Part shown: positions 11,231 to 22,255 of the stretch, one piece after another
How positions within the stretch are numbered: the first letter of the stretch is position 1
Layout of the letters: the number at the start of each line of letters is the position of its first letter
Source: Taxillus chinensis
Taxonomy: Eukaryota; Streptophyta; Magnoliopsida; Santalales; Loranthaceae
Assembly: GCA_023512835.1 (NCBI GenBank)
Contig: CM042085.1
Coordinates: forward strand, 43,214,721-43,278,720
Direction of reading: 5' to 3'
DNA: 64,000 nt
Made by a program: the position numbers and the translations under genes
Notes under the pieces: generated by a model
Seen by the model: only the letters and a program-made list of their open reading frames with translations
Told to the model about the DNA's origin: nothing
Database searches by the model: none

Positions 11231-11962
11231 TTAGCTACTTTCAATGTAAGGGACAGAGAGAGGTTTGGTGATGAGGGTTTCTACTTCCCCGAACACACAT
11301 ATGAGTTTCCCGTCTATAATAAATTTAACCTTCTGATGGAGGGTTGAGGAGATTGCCCCTGCTGCATGAATCCATGGCCTTCCCAATAGGCAGCTATAGT
11401 AAGGAGCAATATCCATGACTTGGAACTCCACAGTGAAAGTACTTGGACCGATTTGTAGTGGTACATCTAGGGTTGCTACTACCTCTCGCTTTTCTCCATC
11501 GAAAGCTCTAACAATCATATTGGTGGGGCGGATGTGAGACAGGTCCACCGGTAGGTGCTTTAGAATGGGAGATGTCATAATGTTCAGAGAGGACCCATTA
11601 TCAATTAGTACACGCGAGATGATGTGATCCTTACACTTAACAAAGATATGCAAAGCTTTGACATGTCTGACACCTTCTTGAGGAAGCTCTTCTTCACTGA
11701 AGCTGAGGAAGTTGCTTGCCACGATATTATTTGCAATCCCATCTAAATTTTCCACGGAGATAAACAGAGGGACATAAACTTTGCTCAAGACCTTCATCAG
11801 GGTTTCCCGATGTGGACTAGAATCCATGAGCAGAGATAATAGTGAGATGCGTGGCGGTTGCCGACTCAACTGATCAATGATGTTGTACTCACACTGCTTG
11901 ATTAGTTTCAAAAATTCGGTTACCTCTTCTTCCGAGATAGAGGTATTCCTGTCTCTTGGCAT
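11231..11962 (-). pseudogene. Tat/Ogre aspartic protease region
   Basis: 243 residues. The protease core is at residues about 105-205: VLIDNGSSLNIM with the DNGSS variant of the active site typical of Tat, then an AFDG loop and the LLGRPWIH motif near the end. It is the same reading frame as the gag part upstream, separated in this arm by a TGA that is CGA in the right arm. The TAA at the end is shared by both arms, so it predates the duplication. Confidence 0.85.
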
Positions 11963-11965
11963 TGA

Positions 11966-12499
11966 TCACGAAATGATATCTTGCTCCACAGCTTTACCCT
12001 TATCAACTTTGTTGATTTCTTGCGGTGTGTGTGAACGACCACTTCTCATCTTCTTCTCCTCTACAGGGACCCCTGCGATGACGGACTTGTAGTGATAATT
12101 CCATGGCACTGGTTTATCATCTTTGTATAGGAAAGGCAATGGCTCCTGAATAGTAAGGGTTTTGACCTTTTGTATCAATGAGTCAGCCTTCGGCTTCTCC
12201 CTGTACTGGATAATTAAGGGTTTCGGTGCCCCAGGTCTGGGTGCCATTTGTGTCCTTTCCGTGGAGGCCATGCAAATCTCATGATGTTCTTCCAATTCTG
12301 AGATCTCTAGCCTTTTGGAGTCTAACAACTTTTGAACTGTTTCTTGGAATTCTATACACTCTTGTAAATCGTATCCATAAGCTGTCTTATGATAGAGGCA
12401 GCGCCTCTTCCAGTTGTTGCCCCTATTGGCCTTAGTCACATCTTTGGTTACTATGAGTCCATTCTTGTGCAGGGTTGTGAACTGCTGACACTTGTCCAT
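11966..12499 (-). pseudogene. Tat/Ogre gag C-terminal region
   Basis: 177 residues from an ATG at 12499. It has the Tat-type C...H...H...C-like zinc segment around RCLYHKTAYGYDLQECIEF, followed by a VQKLLDSKRLEI helix and a basic linker. The gag capsid part is missing: immediately upstream (12500) the sequence becomes plus-strand chromovirus B pol. The start codon is thus probably just an internal Met near the break. Confidence 0.75.
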
Positions 12500-13560
12500 C
12501 TTGATTGTGGAAGCCTGTCTAGGAGAACTTCCATATTCAACTATTCTATGGGCAAGAGAATATGGCCAGAAATGGTAGATCAGTTCCAGGATGTCTTTCC
12601 TGAGGATTTGGTGGAGTTACCTCCAGAGCGGAGTGTGGACTTTACCATTGATTTACTATCAGGCGTGGGACCTATCTCACAAGTGGCTCATCGTATAGGA
12701 CCGACGGAGTTAAGGGAGCTTGATAAACAGTTAGCTGAGCTTGGAGAAAGGGGTTTCATCAGGCAAGTACGTCACCGTGGGGTGTTCTAGTGTTGTTTAC
12801 AAAGAAGGCATATGAATCCTTGCGATTGTGCATCGATTATTAGAAGCTAAATAAGGTGGCCGTGAAGAACAAGTACCCTCTATCCCGTATAGATGACTTA
12901 TTTGATTAGCTGAGTGGGGCATGATGGTTCTCCAAAGTGGATTTGAGGTCTGGTTATCATCAGTTGAGAGTGAGAAAAGAGGATGTACCAAAGACAGCCT
13001 TCAGGTGTAGGTATGGGCACTATAGGTGGTTGGTGATGCTATTTGAGCTCACTAATGCACCAACGATGTTCATGCATTTGATGAATCAGGTATTTGCCCC
13101 TTACCTTGATTCGTTTACGGTGGTGTTAGTGGATGACATTCTTGTTTATTCACATTCCTGAGAGGAGCATGGTGAGCACTTGGATGTGATGGTTTTGAGG
13201 GAGCATCATTTGTTTGCCCAGTTCTCAAAGTGTAGCTTCTAGATGCAAGAAGTTCACTTTCTTGGCCATGTGGTGTCAGCCGGGGGATTAGGGTGGATCC
13301 AGGCAAGGTGGAGGCAGTATTAGCCTAGGGGAGGCCAATCAATGTTTTTTAGATCTGGAGCTTTTTAGGATTGGTGACGGGCTATTATCATTGTTTTGTG
13401 GAGGGATTTTCTCATATAACAGCCCCTATGACACCTTTGACGAGGAAGGGAGTGAAATTTGTGTATGGACTGAAGCGTGTAACAAGCCTTCGTGAAATTG
13501 AAGACTTGTTTGACCACAGCTCCAGTTTTAAGTTTGTTGTAGGAGGGAGTTTCATATGAG
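12500..13560 (+). pseudogene. Chromovirus B reverse transcriptase, broken
   Basis: Starts at the head-to-head joint with the Tat segment. It reads through the VDQFQDVFPEDL region and IGPTELRELDKQLAEL, then (in pieces) the RT core: [38 protein letters not shown], and the catalytic [10 protein letters not shown] box at about 13120-13160. Stops and frameshifts are frequent, and several (such as the TGA after VYSHS) are also present in the right arm. The N-terminal half of the element (LTR, gag, protease) is missing. Confidence 0.88.
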
Positions 13561-13920
13561 GTGTATTATGATGCCTCTAGAGTAGGTTTGGGATGTGTCT
13601 TGATGTAGGAGAGGTGGGTTATAACCTATGCTTCGAGGCAGTTGAAGTCTCATAAACAGAACTACCCAACCCATCACTTGGAGTTGGCGGCTATTATCTT
13701 TGCCTTAAAGAGTTGGCAGCACTACCTGTTAGGAGAGAGATTTGTTATGTATTCAGATCACAAGAGTATCTAGTTGTGTTTACTCAAAGGGATCTGAATC
13801 TGTGGCAGAGAAGATGGATGGAGTACCTTCAGTAGTTTGATTTCACCTAGACTTATACTCCTGGGAAGGGGAACCTTGGGGATGATACCTTGAGTAGGAA
13901 GGGTCAAAATTGAGGTTACC
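13561..13920 (+). pseudogene. Chromovirus B RNase H, broken
   Basis: Fragments of the Ty3 RNase H: the [16 protein letters not shown] segment, [21 protein letters not shown], and [19 protein letters not shown], in more than one frame with internal stops. It links the RT and integrase parts in the normal Ty3 order. Confidence 0.8.
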
Positions 13921-15110
13921 TTGCGAGAGTGTAGGATGATAGAGTAGGTGACTTCATTGCAGTTATTAGTTTGTGATGATTGGGCTGTTTTGAGTCCTAT
14001 TGTGGTTGTGTCTGAGTTGTATACCCATCTAGGAGGGATAGCAGGGGGATGAGGAGTGTGGTAGGCTCTACGATAGGGCCAAAAAGCTCGTGGAGGAGTG
14101 GAGATTGGGAGAGAAATGTGAGTTGAGATTTCGAGGGAGGTTGTTTGTGATTTCTTCCCTTCGGGAGGAAGTGATGAGGGCATTTCATGCTTCAAGGTTA
14201 GTGGTGCATCTAGGTGGCACCGAGATGTACCATTCCCTTTGACGTCATTTTTGGTGGCTGGGAATGAAAAGGGGCATGGCAGAGTTTGTCTCCTGATGCC
14301 TTAATTGTCAACAAGTGAAGGCTAAGCACCAATGACCAACAGGGATGCTGCACCCATTGTGCTTGTGGCACAGTGGAAGTGGGACCATATCACGATGGAT
14401 TTTATGACTGGACTTCCACCCACTTTGAAAGGGAAGAATATGATTTGCGTCATTGTGGACTGTTTGACCAAATTAACACATTTCTTGGCAATTAAGGAGA
14501 AAGGAAGCGTGAGTAGCCTTAGAGCTTTATGTTGATAAGATTGTGAGGTTGCATGGTGTGCCTATGTCTATTGTGTTAGACCGTGATGACCGTTTTACTT
14601 CCCGAATATGGAAGGGTTTGAAGAAGGCTTTGGGCACTGAGTTGAGCTTGAGTACATCCTTTCATCCTGAGACTGATGGGCAATCAAAGAGGAGCATCCA
14701 AACTTTGGAGGACATGCTTAGAGCTTGTGTGATGGATTTTGGAGGTTCATGGTTCATGGTCCATGGAGTTTGCCTACAATAACAATTATCAAGCCTTTAA
14801 TGGGATGGCTCTATATGAGGTGTTGTATGGTAGACCTTGCAGGTCACCCCTATGTTGGGCTGAGGCCGGTGAGACAACTTTATTGGGGCCACAGTTAGTA
14901 CAGGATGCCACAGAAAAAGTTCGAGTGATTCGGCAACAGTTATTATCAGCTCAGAGTAGACAGAAATCTTATGCGAATAGGAGGAGGAGACCATTGGAGT
15001 TTGCTGTGGGAGATTATGTGTTTCTTCGAGTTTCCCCAAGGAGAGGCCATTGCCAGTTTGGAAAAGGTTCTAAGCTATCTCCACAGTACATTGGACCTTT
15101 TGAGATCCTA
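13921..15110 (+). pseudogene. Chromovirus B integrase, broken
   Basis: Begins with a decayed HHCC zinc region (about 14130-14330: two His, then CLNCQQVKAKHQ). The core then runs over three open pieces. The first (14332-14535) holds WKWDHITMDFMTGLPP and VDCLTKLTHF with the first catalytic Asp. The second (14543-14782) holds [17 protein letters not shown] with the second Asp and the [12 protein letters not shown] region with the Glu-side motif. The third (14739-15116) holds [20 protein letters not shown] and the GPF motif of the C-terminal GPY/F domain. An AGGTTCATGG-type duplication causes the last frameshift. Confidence 0.87.
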
Positions 15111-15112
15111 GA

Positions 15113-15430
15113 GTGAGTTGGTCCTGTGGCATGGTGCTCCTTCCGCATTTTAGTCAAGTGCATAACGTGTTTCATGTGTCCCAGTTGAGGAAATGCTATC
15201 CTGATCTAGCGCACGTGACAGCTTGGGGAGATTTAGATATTGTAGATGATATTACTATCGTGGAGACTCATATTCGGGTCCTGGATAGGTGGGACAAGAT
15301 TTTGCGTGGGAAAACCATTCCTTTAGCTTGTGTCTTGTGCACAGATCAGGGCATTGAGGAGGAGACTTGGGAGCAAGAGTTCATGATGCACGATCAGTTT
15401 CCTGGGTTGTTCGAGGGCGAATTGTCTTAA
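15113..15430 (+). pseudogene. Chromovirus B integrase C-terminus with chromodomain
   Basis: 105 residues that continue the integrase tail: [12 protein letters not shown], then a chromodomain-like end at residues about 55-100 (IRVLDRWDKILRGKTIPLAC, followed by GIEEETWEQEFMM). This is the Tekay/Del-type C-terminal chromodomain that is thought to direct integration to heterochromatin. A frameshift separates it from the integrase core. The right-arm copy is at 37385-37583. Confidence 0.8.
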
Positions 15431-15901
15431 AGGAGGGGAAGAGGCTAGTATGTTCTATCCTTTATGTACATTGGTTGCACTGGTATCATGTGTGTTGTTC
15501 GTTTGTGTTTGTTATATAAACATGCATTGTGCATTCTTTATGCATTCCTTATATGTGTTTTATGTTGTATAATTGTGCTGAGTATGTGAAATAAATAATG
15601 TCTTCTAAATGTTTATTTCATGCGAGTGTGGTTGCGTGTGTTTGAGATGGTGCCTTCTATGTGGTAAATGTATATGGAGGAGTTCTCATGTATTGGTATT
15701 GTGGCTTGTTGGTGTAGAGGAGTATGAGGTGTGGTGTTTGGCTTGGTGTATGTGTTGTGCATACTTGTATTATTTCATGAGTTACTATGTGGTAATCGTG
15801 TGAAGGGGAATGTTATGTGTTTTGTGTTAGTCCTTGTGGTTTAATTGTGGGAGGCATGGGATAGCCTTTTTGAGGGCAAAAAGTTTTTAAGGAGGGGAGG
15901 A
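15431..15901 (+). other. 3' untranslated region and PPT of chromovirus B
   Basis: Non-coding sequence after the pol stop. It ends in the polypurine tract AAGGAGGGGAGGA at 15889-15901, directly before the LTR terminus TGTGAGGACCC. A second purine run follows the stop codon at about 15430-15445. Confidence 0.75.
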
Positions 15902-16862
15902 TGTGAGGACCCATGTCCAAGTCCTTATAGTTAGAGGTTGGGAGGTGCCTTTTTTGGTGCAAAAATTCTGGTTTTCAAGTGTATTTTTGTAGTTTGCACG
16001 GAGCAAAGGGGATCGTGATTAAATTCGTAGCATCATGGTCAAAATCCGGAGTATCGGGGTCAAATTCGGAGCATCGTGGTTAAAAGTTCGGAGCATCGTA
16101 TTAAAATCTGAAGCATCGTGGTCAAATCTTAAGCATCAGGTCAAGTCCGGGATAGCAATGATATGGAGTAAGGATCCGAGCGATCCATTAGCACGGAGTA
16201 AGGATTTGAGTGATCTCCTAAGCACGGATCAAGCCTTAGTAGTCTGGAATGATCCGCAGGATCAGTGATCAGGGGTAGCGGCGGTCGATATGAGGTTGAC
16301 GCACGTTTTGGGCCATTTCGACCTTGTGCAACGTGTCTTCTTTGTTATATATATTTTATACTTTCGGAAAAAAGAAAAAATGCTAACCGTTGCCGCAAGC
16401 TTGAGAGAGGGAGAGAGAAAGAGAGAGGGAAGGAGGGAGGGCGTGATGCAGGGAGTCCTTGGATCAAAAGAGCAAAGCACAAGCCTTTCAATCCATTTTT
16501 CTCGTTTGAGGTAGGTGGTTCTGTCCTAGTGAACCTGTTTCAAGGGTTGTGGAAATTGTAAATATTTGGATTCCGAACTCTATTTTGGTAAAAATAGTTC
16601 GGGAAGCAATTGCGTTGTGAGGTGTTACCTTGATGTGAATATATTCACATTACTTGTTTATATGTGTGCATATGTGTGTATTGTATTTTGATGTGAGAAA
16701 TGGTTGTGCTGTGGAGATAGATTATAATATATTGTGTATGGGTATACATGCGCAAGAATTATTATTCTTGAATAGTGATATGCCTTGAGATGCTTGTGTG
16801 TTTTGCTAATTTATTTGGATGTTTGATGTTGAGGTCCCATTAAGGGGACAGTCTTGGATTGG
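15902..16862 (+). mobile_element. LTR B, first part (3' LTR of chromovirus B)
   Basis: Starts TGTGAGGACCC right after the PPT. It contains a run of about 22-bp tandem units with the core GGAGCATCGTGGT (about 16024-16150), a TATATATATTTTATAC TATA-like stretch at 16345-16360 and a GA-rich tract (16404-16440). It is interrupted at 16863 by an A-family LTR fragment; the remainder resumes at about 19081. The copy in the right arm is 36132-36905. Confidence 0.75.
16024..16150 (+). repeat. 22-bp tandem repeat in LTR B
   Basis: Five to six degenerate units with the core AGCATCGTGGTCAAAT upstream of the TATA-like stretch. The inverted copy is at about 36675-36790. It could be an enhancer array of the U3; function unknown. 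Confidence 0.65.
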
Positions 16863-16985
16863 ATGTAATGACCCGTGTGTAACCCGTGTGTAAGAAGTTA
16901 ACCACAAACACCTTGGATGTTGGTGCACAAGTTTGAGGTAAGAGATGAGCCCAAGAGGGGACTTTTGGGAGGTGCATGTGACAAG

Positions 16986-17520
16986 TGATAACGTACATTT
17001 ATGCCCTAGGAAGATGCTATGCATATACAGGCGGTTTTAAGCTGTTTTGGCCGATCTTGGAGCTCACTTTTGATAGGGTAGATGGCCTCAAACAATTGGC
17101 GTGCAAGAACAAAAGTTTCTTAGAATGAGGTCCTCTACCTACCACAGAAATTTCAGAGCATTTGGAGCTGCACCTGAATTCACCCATTTCACGTGCAAGC
17201 ATATTTTTGCTTCCTAGACCTCTACAAGATGCAAGGAGGCTTGGGGTGATGTTTGAGTGCATTTGGAGCTGCACACCAATTGGGGAATTGGCGTTCAAAT
17301 TGGCGTGCAGGCATGTTTTTGCATGGTTACCTTGGTTTTGTCGTTCTAATCATCTTTTCCCAAAGGAGCATGTTGGAATTGTGGATATTTTGGCGTGTAT
17401 GGAAGCGAGAAGGTGGTAGCTTGTGTAATCAAAACTACGTCGTTTTGATCCTGGGTTTCACTTAATCAAAACTACGTTGTTTTGATAATGGGAGGTCTAT
17501 ATAAGGATGAGGAGACTCCT
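16986..17520 (+). other. Athila-like promoter module inside LTR A
   Basis: From TGATAACGTACATTTATGCC at 16986 the sequence resembles the Athila LTR that starts at 44872 with TGATAACGTGCATTTATGCC. Shared stretches follow in the same order: CCTAGGAAGATGCTA, CAATTGGCGTGCA repeats, GATGCAAGGAGGCTTGGGG, the ACGT palindrome and the TATATAAGGA TATA box. Similar blocks exist in the minus-strand A copies. Confidence 0.7.
17428..17504 (+). promoter_or_regulatory. LTR A promoter: two ACGT palindromes and TATA box
   Basis: Palindromes at 17428-17449 and 17464-17485 (the second has one base changed), then GTCTATATAAGGA at 17496-17508, then a TTAGGGTTAGGGTT telo-box-like site (17525-17540) and a GA repeat (17553-17583). 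Confidence 0.7.
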
Positions 17521-17551
17521 TGTTCTAGGGTTAGGGTTCTTTTCAGCCGTC

Positions 17552-17586
<35 letters not shown>

Positions 17587-17773
17587 AGGAAGGAGAGCTG
17601 CTGGCTTGCTGCCGGAGCGTCTTGCATGGGGAAGACAACGTCTAGCGTGGAAGCAAGAGCTGGAGGACGTTTTCAAGGTAGGGGTTCTGTCTCACCTAGT
17701 CTGTTCCGGGGTTAGGCCCTGTGTAGAGGGTTTCTCGAGTTTCTATTGTTATTGTTTCATTATTTATATGTAA

Positions 17774-17803
17774 ATTCATATAGGTGTGACCTCCTATATG
17801 AAT
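17774..17803 (+). promoter_or_regulatory. Conserved LTR stem-loop (T:A variant), LTR A
   Basis: ATTCATATAGG / CCTATATGAAT with an 8-base loop: the same perfect 11-bp stem as in the other LTRs but with a T:A pair in place of C:G at position 3 of the stem. Confidence 0.75.
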
Positions 17804-18090
17804 ATTGGCCTTCAGTGGCGTTTTGGTGTGATCTCTGAGGTTAGGTGGTTAGTGCATGTTAAGTGTTCGATGAAATGCCTGTGTGAATATAGCTGTGTGT
17901 ATATGCCCATTACGTGTTTGGTAATATGTCTGTGTGGCTGGACTTGTGATTTAGTGTATGTATGTATGCTGGGTGTTTGTTCTATTGCCTGAATGGCTGG
18001 GTTTGTGCACTTGTGAGCGGGTGCACACCAAGTGTTTGGTTTTATGCTTGAGTGACCGTGGTGTGTGTTGTGTGCATAATTGTCTTTATC

Positions 18091-18213
18091 TGGCCTGAAG
18101 AGGCGGTTAAACTACTTTGCCTGAGAGGCGGTTAAACCAGTGGCCTGAAGAGGCGGTTAAACTACTTTGCCTGAGAGGCGGTTAAACCAATGGCCTGAAG
18201 AGGCGGTTAAATA
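18091..18213 (+). repeat. 50-bp tandem repeat in LTR A (inverted relative to 481-606)
   Basis: Two and a half units of TGGCCTGAAGAGGCGGTTAA plus the shorter CCTGAGAGGCGGTTAAAC half-unit. Confidence 0.85.
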
Positions 18214-18214
18214 T

Positions 18215-19080
18215 ACAATAATGTTGGTGTTCTGTGAATGGCTGAGCACGTGATTTGTTTGGTATTGTGTAACATGAGCGTGGTTATGAGCAATGCAATG
18301 GAATGTAAAATTGGTATAGTCTGTTAAATGTGAACCTATGGACTTGTGTGGTAATAACGCGTGTTATAACTTAAGCTGCTTAGTCGGTAGCGGTCTCGCG
18401 ATTGTTGAGATCGTTTAGTGTTAATCTGGAGCGCTACCTTTTCGCGTAGCCAATGTTTCTGAGAACTATAAACCGTGCGACTGTTGAGGTAACAGAGGAG
18501 GCTGCGACTCAGGTTGGGCAAGTGAGAGAGCTACAGGCTGAAGGTGATAAACTAATCACGGCAGAGGTTGGCATCTTTAACCCGATTATCCAAGCGATGA
18601 GGGATCAGATTCGACGACTGATTAGGAGCGAGGTACGCCAAGAGCTGTCAACCCATATCATTGAGGGGAGTTTGGGTGCGGATCAACGGAAGCCACATTT
18701 TCCCAATCAGCAGGAAGGACTTAAGTGGCAAAGGGTGCAAGTTGAGAATGGTCACGAGTTTCATGTTGGGGGTCAACCCTCAACACTTCCATTTGAGTCC
18801 CGTTTCCCTAAGGGTTGTGCTTGCTGTGGACAACTGGGACATTGGAAAAGAGAGTGTGCCAAGAAGCAGTACCGGTGTCGCCTCTGTGGAAAAGTAGGAC
18901 GTTTTCGTACAATCTGTTTTGGTAGGACCGGGAGTGATGCTGGAGGACTAGCTAGTGAGGCCCGTAGAAGAGCAAGACAGAACTTCATTGGTGGTATCGT
19001 GCCCCTTTAGTGGTATCATGCCCCTTTGGTGGGTTGCCCGTAGAAGAGCATGAGATATTGTGGCTCTATTGATTGAACAG
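18215..19080 (+). pseudogene. Ty3 gag fragment with zinc knuckles
   Basis: The open stretch 18453-19010 (185 residues) ends in one good CCHC knuckle, CACCGQLGHWKREC, and a second in which the His is replaced by Arg (CRLCGKVGRFRTIC). The upstream part is a charged, possibly helical region. The knuckles fit the nucleocapsid end of a chromovirus gag. The 240 bp before it are not recognised. It has no partner in the right arm, so it is either an insertion here or was lost there. The ATG at 18453 is arbitrary. Confidence 0.6.
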
Positions 19081-19686
19081 TCCTGCGATGGACATAAGTC
19101 GTTCAGGTCCCACCAAGGGGAGGGTCGAAGAGTGGACTTGAGTATTGAGGTCCCATTGAGGGGACGGTCTAAGAGTGGGCCCGAGTATTTAAGTTCCATT
19201 AAGGGAACTACCCATGAATCCTTTGTGTATGGCTTACTGTTAATTTTAACTACACTACACTGCACATATTTGCACTAAGCATATTGTGGAGGAGATGTTG
19301 GATTTGTCTAGGGAGGCATAACCCCTACTGAGCTATGGATTACTCACCCACCTTTTATATTTTTCTCTGTAGGATCTAGCAGGTGATAGAAGATTACACC
19401 GCTGTGGAGTCATGAGTATATGATTTGTTGTTCTCTTTAAGTTCATGTGAAATGTTTGGGAAGCGAGACTTGTGTATTCAATTGAGATTGGTGTACCTTC
19501 TTTTGAGACACCATGTTTTGGGGCTGGTGACCCTTTTTATCATGTAAAACTGTTTTATTACATGAAGTAGTTTTCTTGTATGGTTTGTGCATTTCATGTG
19601 TGAGGTTGTAGCAGGTTTGGGGCAACACCCTTGAGAGAGCCCTAACAGGTGACCATTCACCAATGCTTTGTCTTCTTGGGTACAAG
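19081..19686 (+). mobile_element. LTR B, continuing part
   Basis: Contains repeats with the core GAGGTCCCATTGAGGGGAC (about 19100-19210), which also occurs at 16830-16850 just before the A fragment, so both parts belong to LTR B. The block TACTGAGCTATGGATTACTC followed by a pyrimidine tract and AG (about 19330-19375) is conserved in the other chromovirus LTRs. The Tat LTR inserts at 19687. The inverted copy is 28267-28640. Confidence 0.65.
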
Positions 19687-19859
19687 GTGTTGGACCCCAT
19701 TTTGTCCGGGTTGGACATACTAACCATTTGTGCATTTTATATCTATCTTCCCATGCCATGTATCTCATTGAACAGGTCTATAAAGCTCCCCCACTATCAA
19801 GGAGTCAGTCCTAAGTTTGGAGTCGATGTTAAACCTCAATTTGCACGCGATGGATACTA
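19687..19859 (+). mobile_element. Tat LTR 1, 5' fragment
   Basis: Starts TGTTGGACCCCATTTTGTCC, the terminus seen in the other Tat LTRs of the window. After about 173 bp a second Tat LTR begins inside it, at the GGATAC site that is uninterrupted in the solo LTR at about 32650. The same joint occurs in the right arm (28096/28097). Confidence 0.75.
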
Positions 19860-22253
19860 TTGGATCCCATTTTGTTCGGCTTGGACATACTAACCCCATT
19901 TTGTATATTTATCTCCCATTACCATGTCTTGTGAACACTTAACAGGCCCAAGGAAACCCATAGTTGAGAAACTCCACTACAAGCCCATAAAGTGCCCCAA
20001 GGCTAACACCAGATGATAGAGGATGAAATTTGGAGACTAATGCACTTGACTGTGCTCAAATCCGACTTAAAACGAAGGAGTTATGGCCAAACCAGTTTTC
20101 AGAAGAAAATGACAAACTCGCCAAAAGACGGTCAATGCCCCTAGCCAAACTGCCCAAAAATGTGCTTGTAAAAAAAAATAGACTCGAAGACTCGTAGACT
20201 CATAGACTCGAAGCGCCGAAGCCTGTCTTCGACCAAGGCAGCCTTCGAGTCTTCGAGGATTGACCTTCGATCGTTGACTTCGACCCGTGACCTACAAACC
20301 TTTGGCCAGTAGATCTTCGAGGATTGACCTACGATCCTTGACTTCGACCCTCGGTTCCGACCTAGACCCTTTGACCCTTCGCCTTCAACCATTGACCTTC
20401 GACCCATTAATCATTGACCATTGACCCGTGACCTACGATCCTTCAACCCGCGGATCTTCGAGCATTGACCTTCGACCCTTGACCCTTCAACCCTTGACCT
20501 CCGACCCATTGACCGTTGACTTTCGACCCATTGACCATTGACCTCCAACCCACTAACCTTCGACTCGTTGACCATTGACCTTCGACCCTGCTGACACTTC
20601 GACCCTTTTGACTGTTGACCTTCGTTGTTTGGCTGTATTTCCACAGACTCTTTCCTGTGCAGTCACAAGAAACATTTTTTATGCGCTAGCTATCTAACAG
20701 AGTTGTTTTTCAACACCTGTCGGTCACATGTGCTAACAAAAACTTAAAAAAGGACAATCACAAGCTATACAAGTCGCCATTCCTTCTGACAAAAGGCAGA
20801 ATCTGAAGATAAAAATACTGGCATCAATAATACAACATTAAATGCTGGAATCAATGTAGTATAGCCAACCCCTTTAAATCCATTCTTCTGTCCACGTGAA
20901 AAAGGGAGAACACAAGTATTTTCCGCCCAAAAAAAAAACGAAAAAACGCTCTGCTATTTTGCCATCTGTCCAGTTTTCATACCCAGTTCCCTGATCCCAA
21001 GAAAGAGAACACCCAGATTAAGCCCAAACGAATTTTTGCCATTCTCCCAATGTTTCGCCCTAATCTCTCCATTCTCCCACGTTTTCTATCGAAAACCAAT
21101 AAAAAATCTTTTTTCATCTTCTCTCAACTCCATACATCACTGCAATCTCCAAATCAAAATCCCAACTGATTTTTGCGATTTGCGCTACTGGAACTTGGTG
21201 ATTTGGTAATTCGAGTAGGCAACTGTCATTGTAGACAAGGATTCAAATGATGTCCGGTGTTGAAGCCCCCAAGTCGGTTCTATATTATTACTTTTTGTAG
21301 CTTATGTATATTCATATTTGATGTAATACTTAGTGTTTTCTTATATTGCTTTTTATGTTGTTGGGTATATGTTGTATTTTTCTCTTTTTTATGTTGTTGG
21401 TATGTGTTGTATTTTCCTTACATTTTGTATATGTTGTATGTTCTAATATGTAAACTAGAGTAAAAACAAAAAAAAAAAAAAAAAACAAAAAAAGCAAGGA
21501 GAGGCATGAAAAGGAAAAAAGAAAAAAAAAAAGAAGAGGAAAAAAGAGGGTAGCTTTATTTTTATATTATTTGTGGATGTCACACTCACACACTCCACAT
21601 TTATGTTGATATGTGTGTGCATTTAGTTATAGTAAAAAAAACACAAATATGCATTTTTAAGTTTTAACTTATGATTAAGGTTCAATTCTTTGAAAACAAA
21701 AAAACAACAAAAAAATAGAGTTTTCACAAACCAAAAAAAAAAATAACAAAACATTTTTGACACAAAAAAAAGTTTTCAAACCAAAAACAAAAACAAAAAG
21801 AAAAGTGAAAAAACATATTTCAATTTTTAGGATTCCAAATTCCAAATTCCAAAAAAAATAAAAATAAAACCTTAAGATTTTATTTCCACTTCAAATAAAA
21901 AGCAAAACAAAACTTTTAGGATTCCCTTTAGAAATTTAGGATAAATTAATTTTAACGAGAACTTTGACAAATAATTTAGAAAAATAAAAAACATAAACTT
22001 TAGGAAAACAATAATGTCTTCACTCAGTCAAAACAGTGAAAAACAAATAGAAACCTCCTCCTCCTATAGGTTACAAAAAGGCGTTGTAGGGGTGTTAATG
22101 CTTCCCTATACATAACCAACCCCCGAACCCTTATCTCTGGTAATGTAAACCACCCAGATTTTAGGTGACCAACTGCACCTTCAAAAACAGTTGGTGGCGA
22201 CTCTGTACAATCTCATCATTCGGTTGCGGCCCAAACGAAAACTGGTGATGATA
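19860..22253 (+). mobile_element. Tat LTR 2 (5' LTR of the gag-bearing Tat element)
   Basis: Begins at a mutated TATTGGATCC (TGTTGG in the right arm) and ends GGTGATGATA, two bases before the PBS. Inside are the TTCGA-rich minisatellite (20172-20630), A-rich tracts (21460-21830) and the block CTTCCCTATACATAACCAAC...CCGAACCC (about 22103-22130), a conserved region near the 3' end of Tat/Ogre LTRs. Its first ~180 bp are also present in the right arm. Confidence 0.8.
20172..20630 (+). repeat. TTCGA-rich minisatellite in Tat LTR 2
   Basis: Irregular 14-22-bp units built from TTCGACCC and ATTGACC, preceded by a GACTCGAAGACTCGTAGACTC run. Equivalent arrays occupy the same place in the other two long Tat LTRs (33024-33412 and 51488-51899) but differ in unit order. 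Open frames across it are by-products of the repeat. Confidence 0.85.
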
Positions 22254-22255
22254 GC

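Larger units (their letters stand above)
16863..18214 (+). mobile_element. A-family chromovirus LTR, plus orientation, 3'-truncated
   Basis: Starts TGTAATGACCCG, the element-sense terminus of family A, and follows the complete copy at 28641-30499 through U3, promoter, stem-loop and the 50-bp tandem array, then breaks off at about 18214. The last ~650 bp of the LTR, including the GGGGCGTGACA end, are missing. No target duplication can be assessed. Confidence 0.85.
7934..20043 (+). repeat. Left arm of a large inverted duplication
   Basis: The left arm is matched in reverse order and orientation by 27911-44871. Matching blocks: 7934-16693 with 36132-44871 (about 8.7 kb), and 19314-20043 with 27911-28640. 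They include the same copia-Tat fusion, the same head-to-head junction with chromovirus B and the same nested Tat LTR joint. Unmatched interior parts are later insertions or deletions: 16694-19313 on the left, element A at 28641-36131 on the right. Both arms share old stop codons and differ by many single bases, so this is a diverged duplication and not an assembly mirror. Arm ends are set where the similarity stops by eye. Confidence 0.85.

Noticed and set aside
17525..17540. Interstitial telomere repeat
   Set aside because: Only two TTAGGGT-like units, in the same position of each LTR leader; best seen as a telo-box-like motif.
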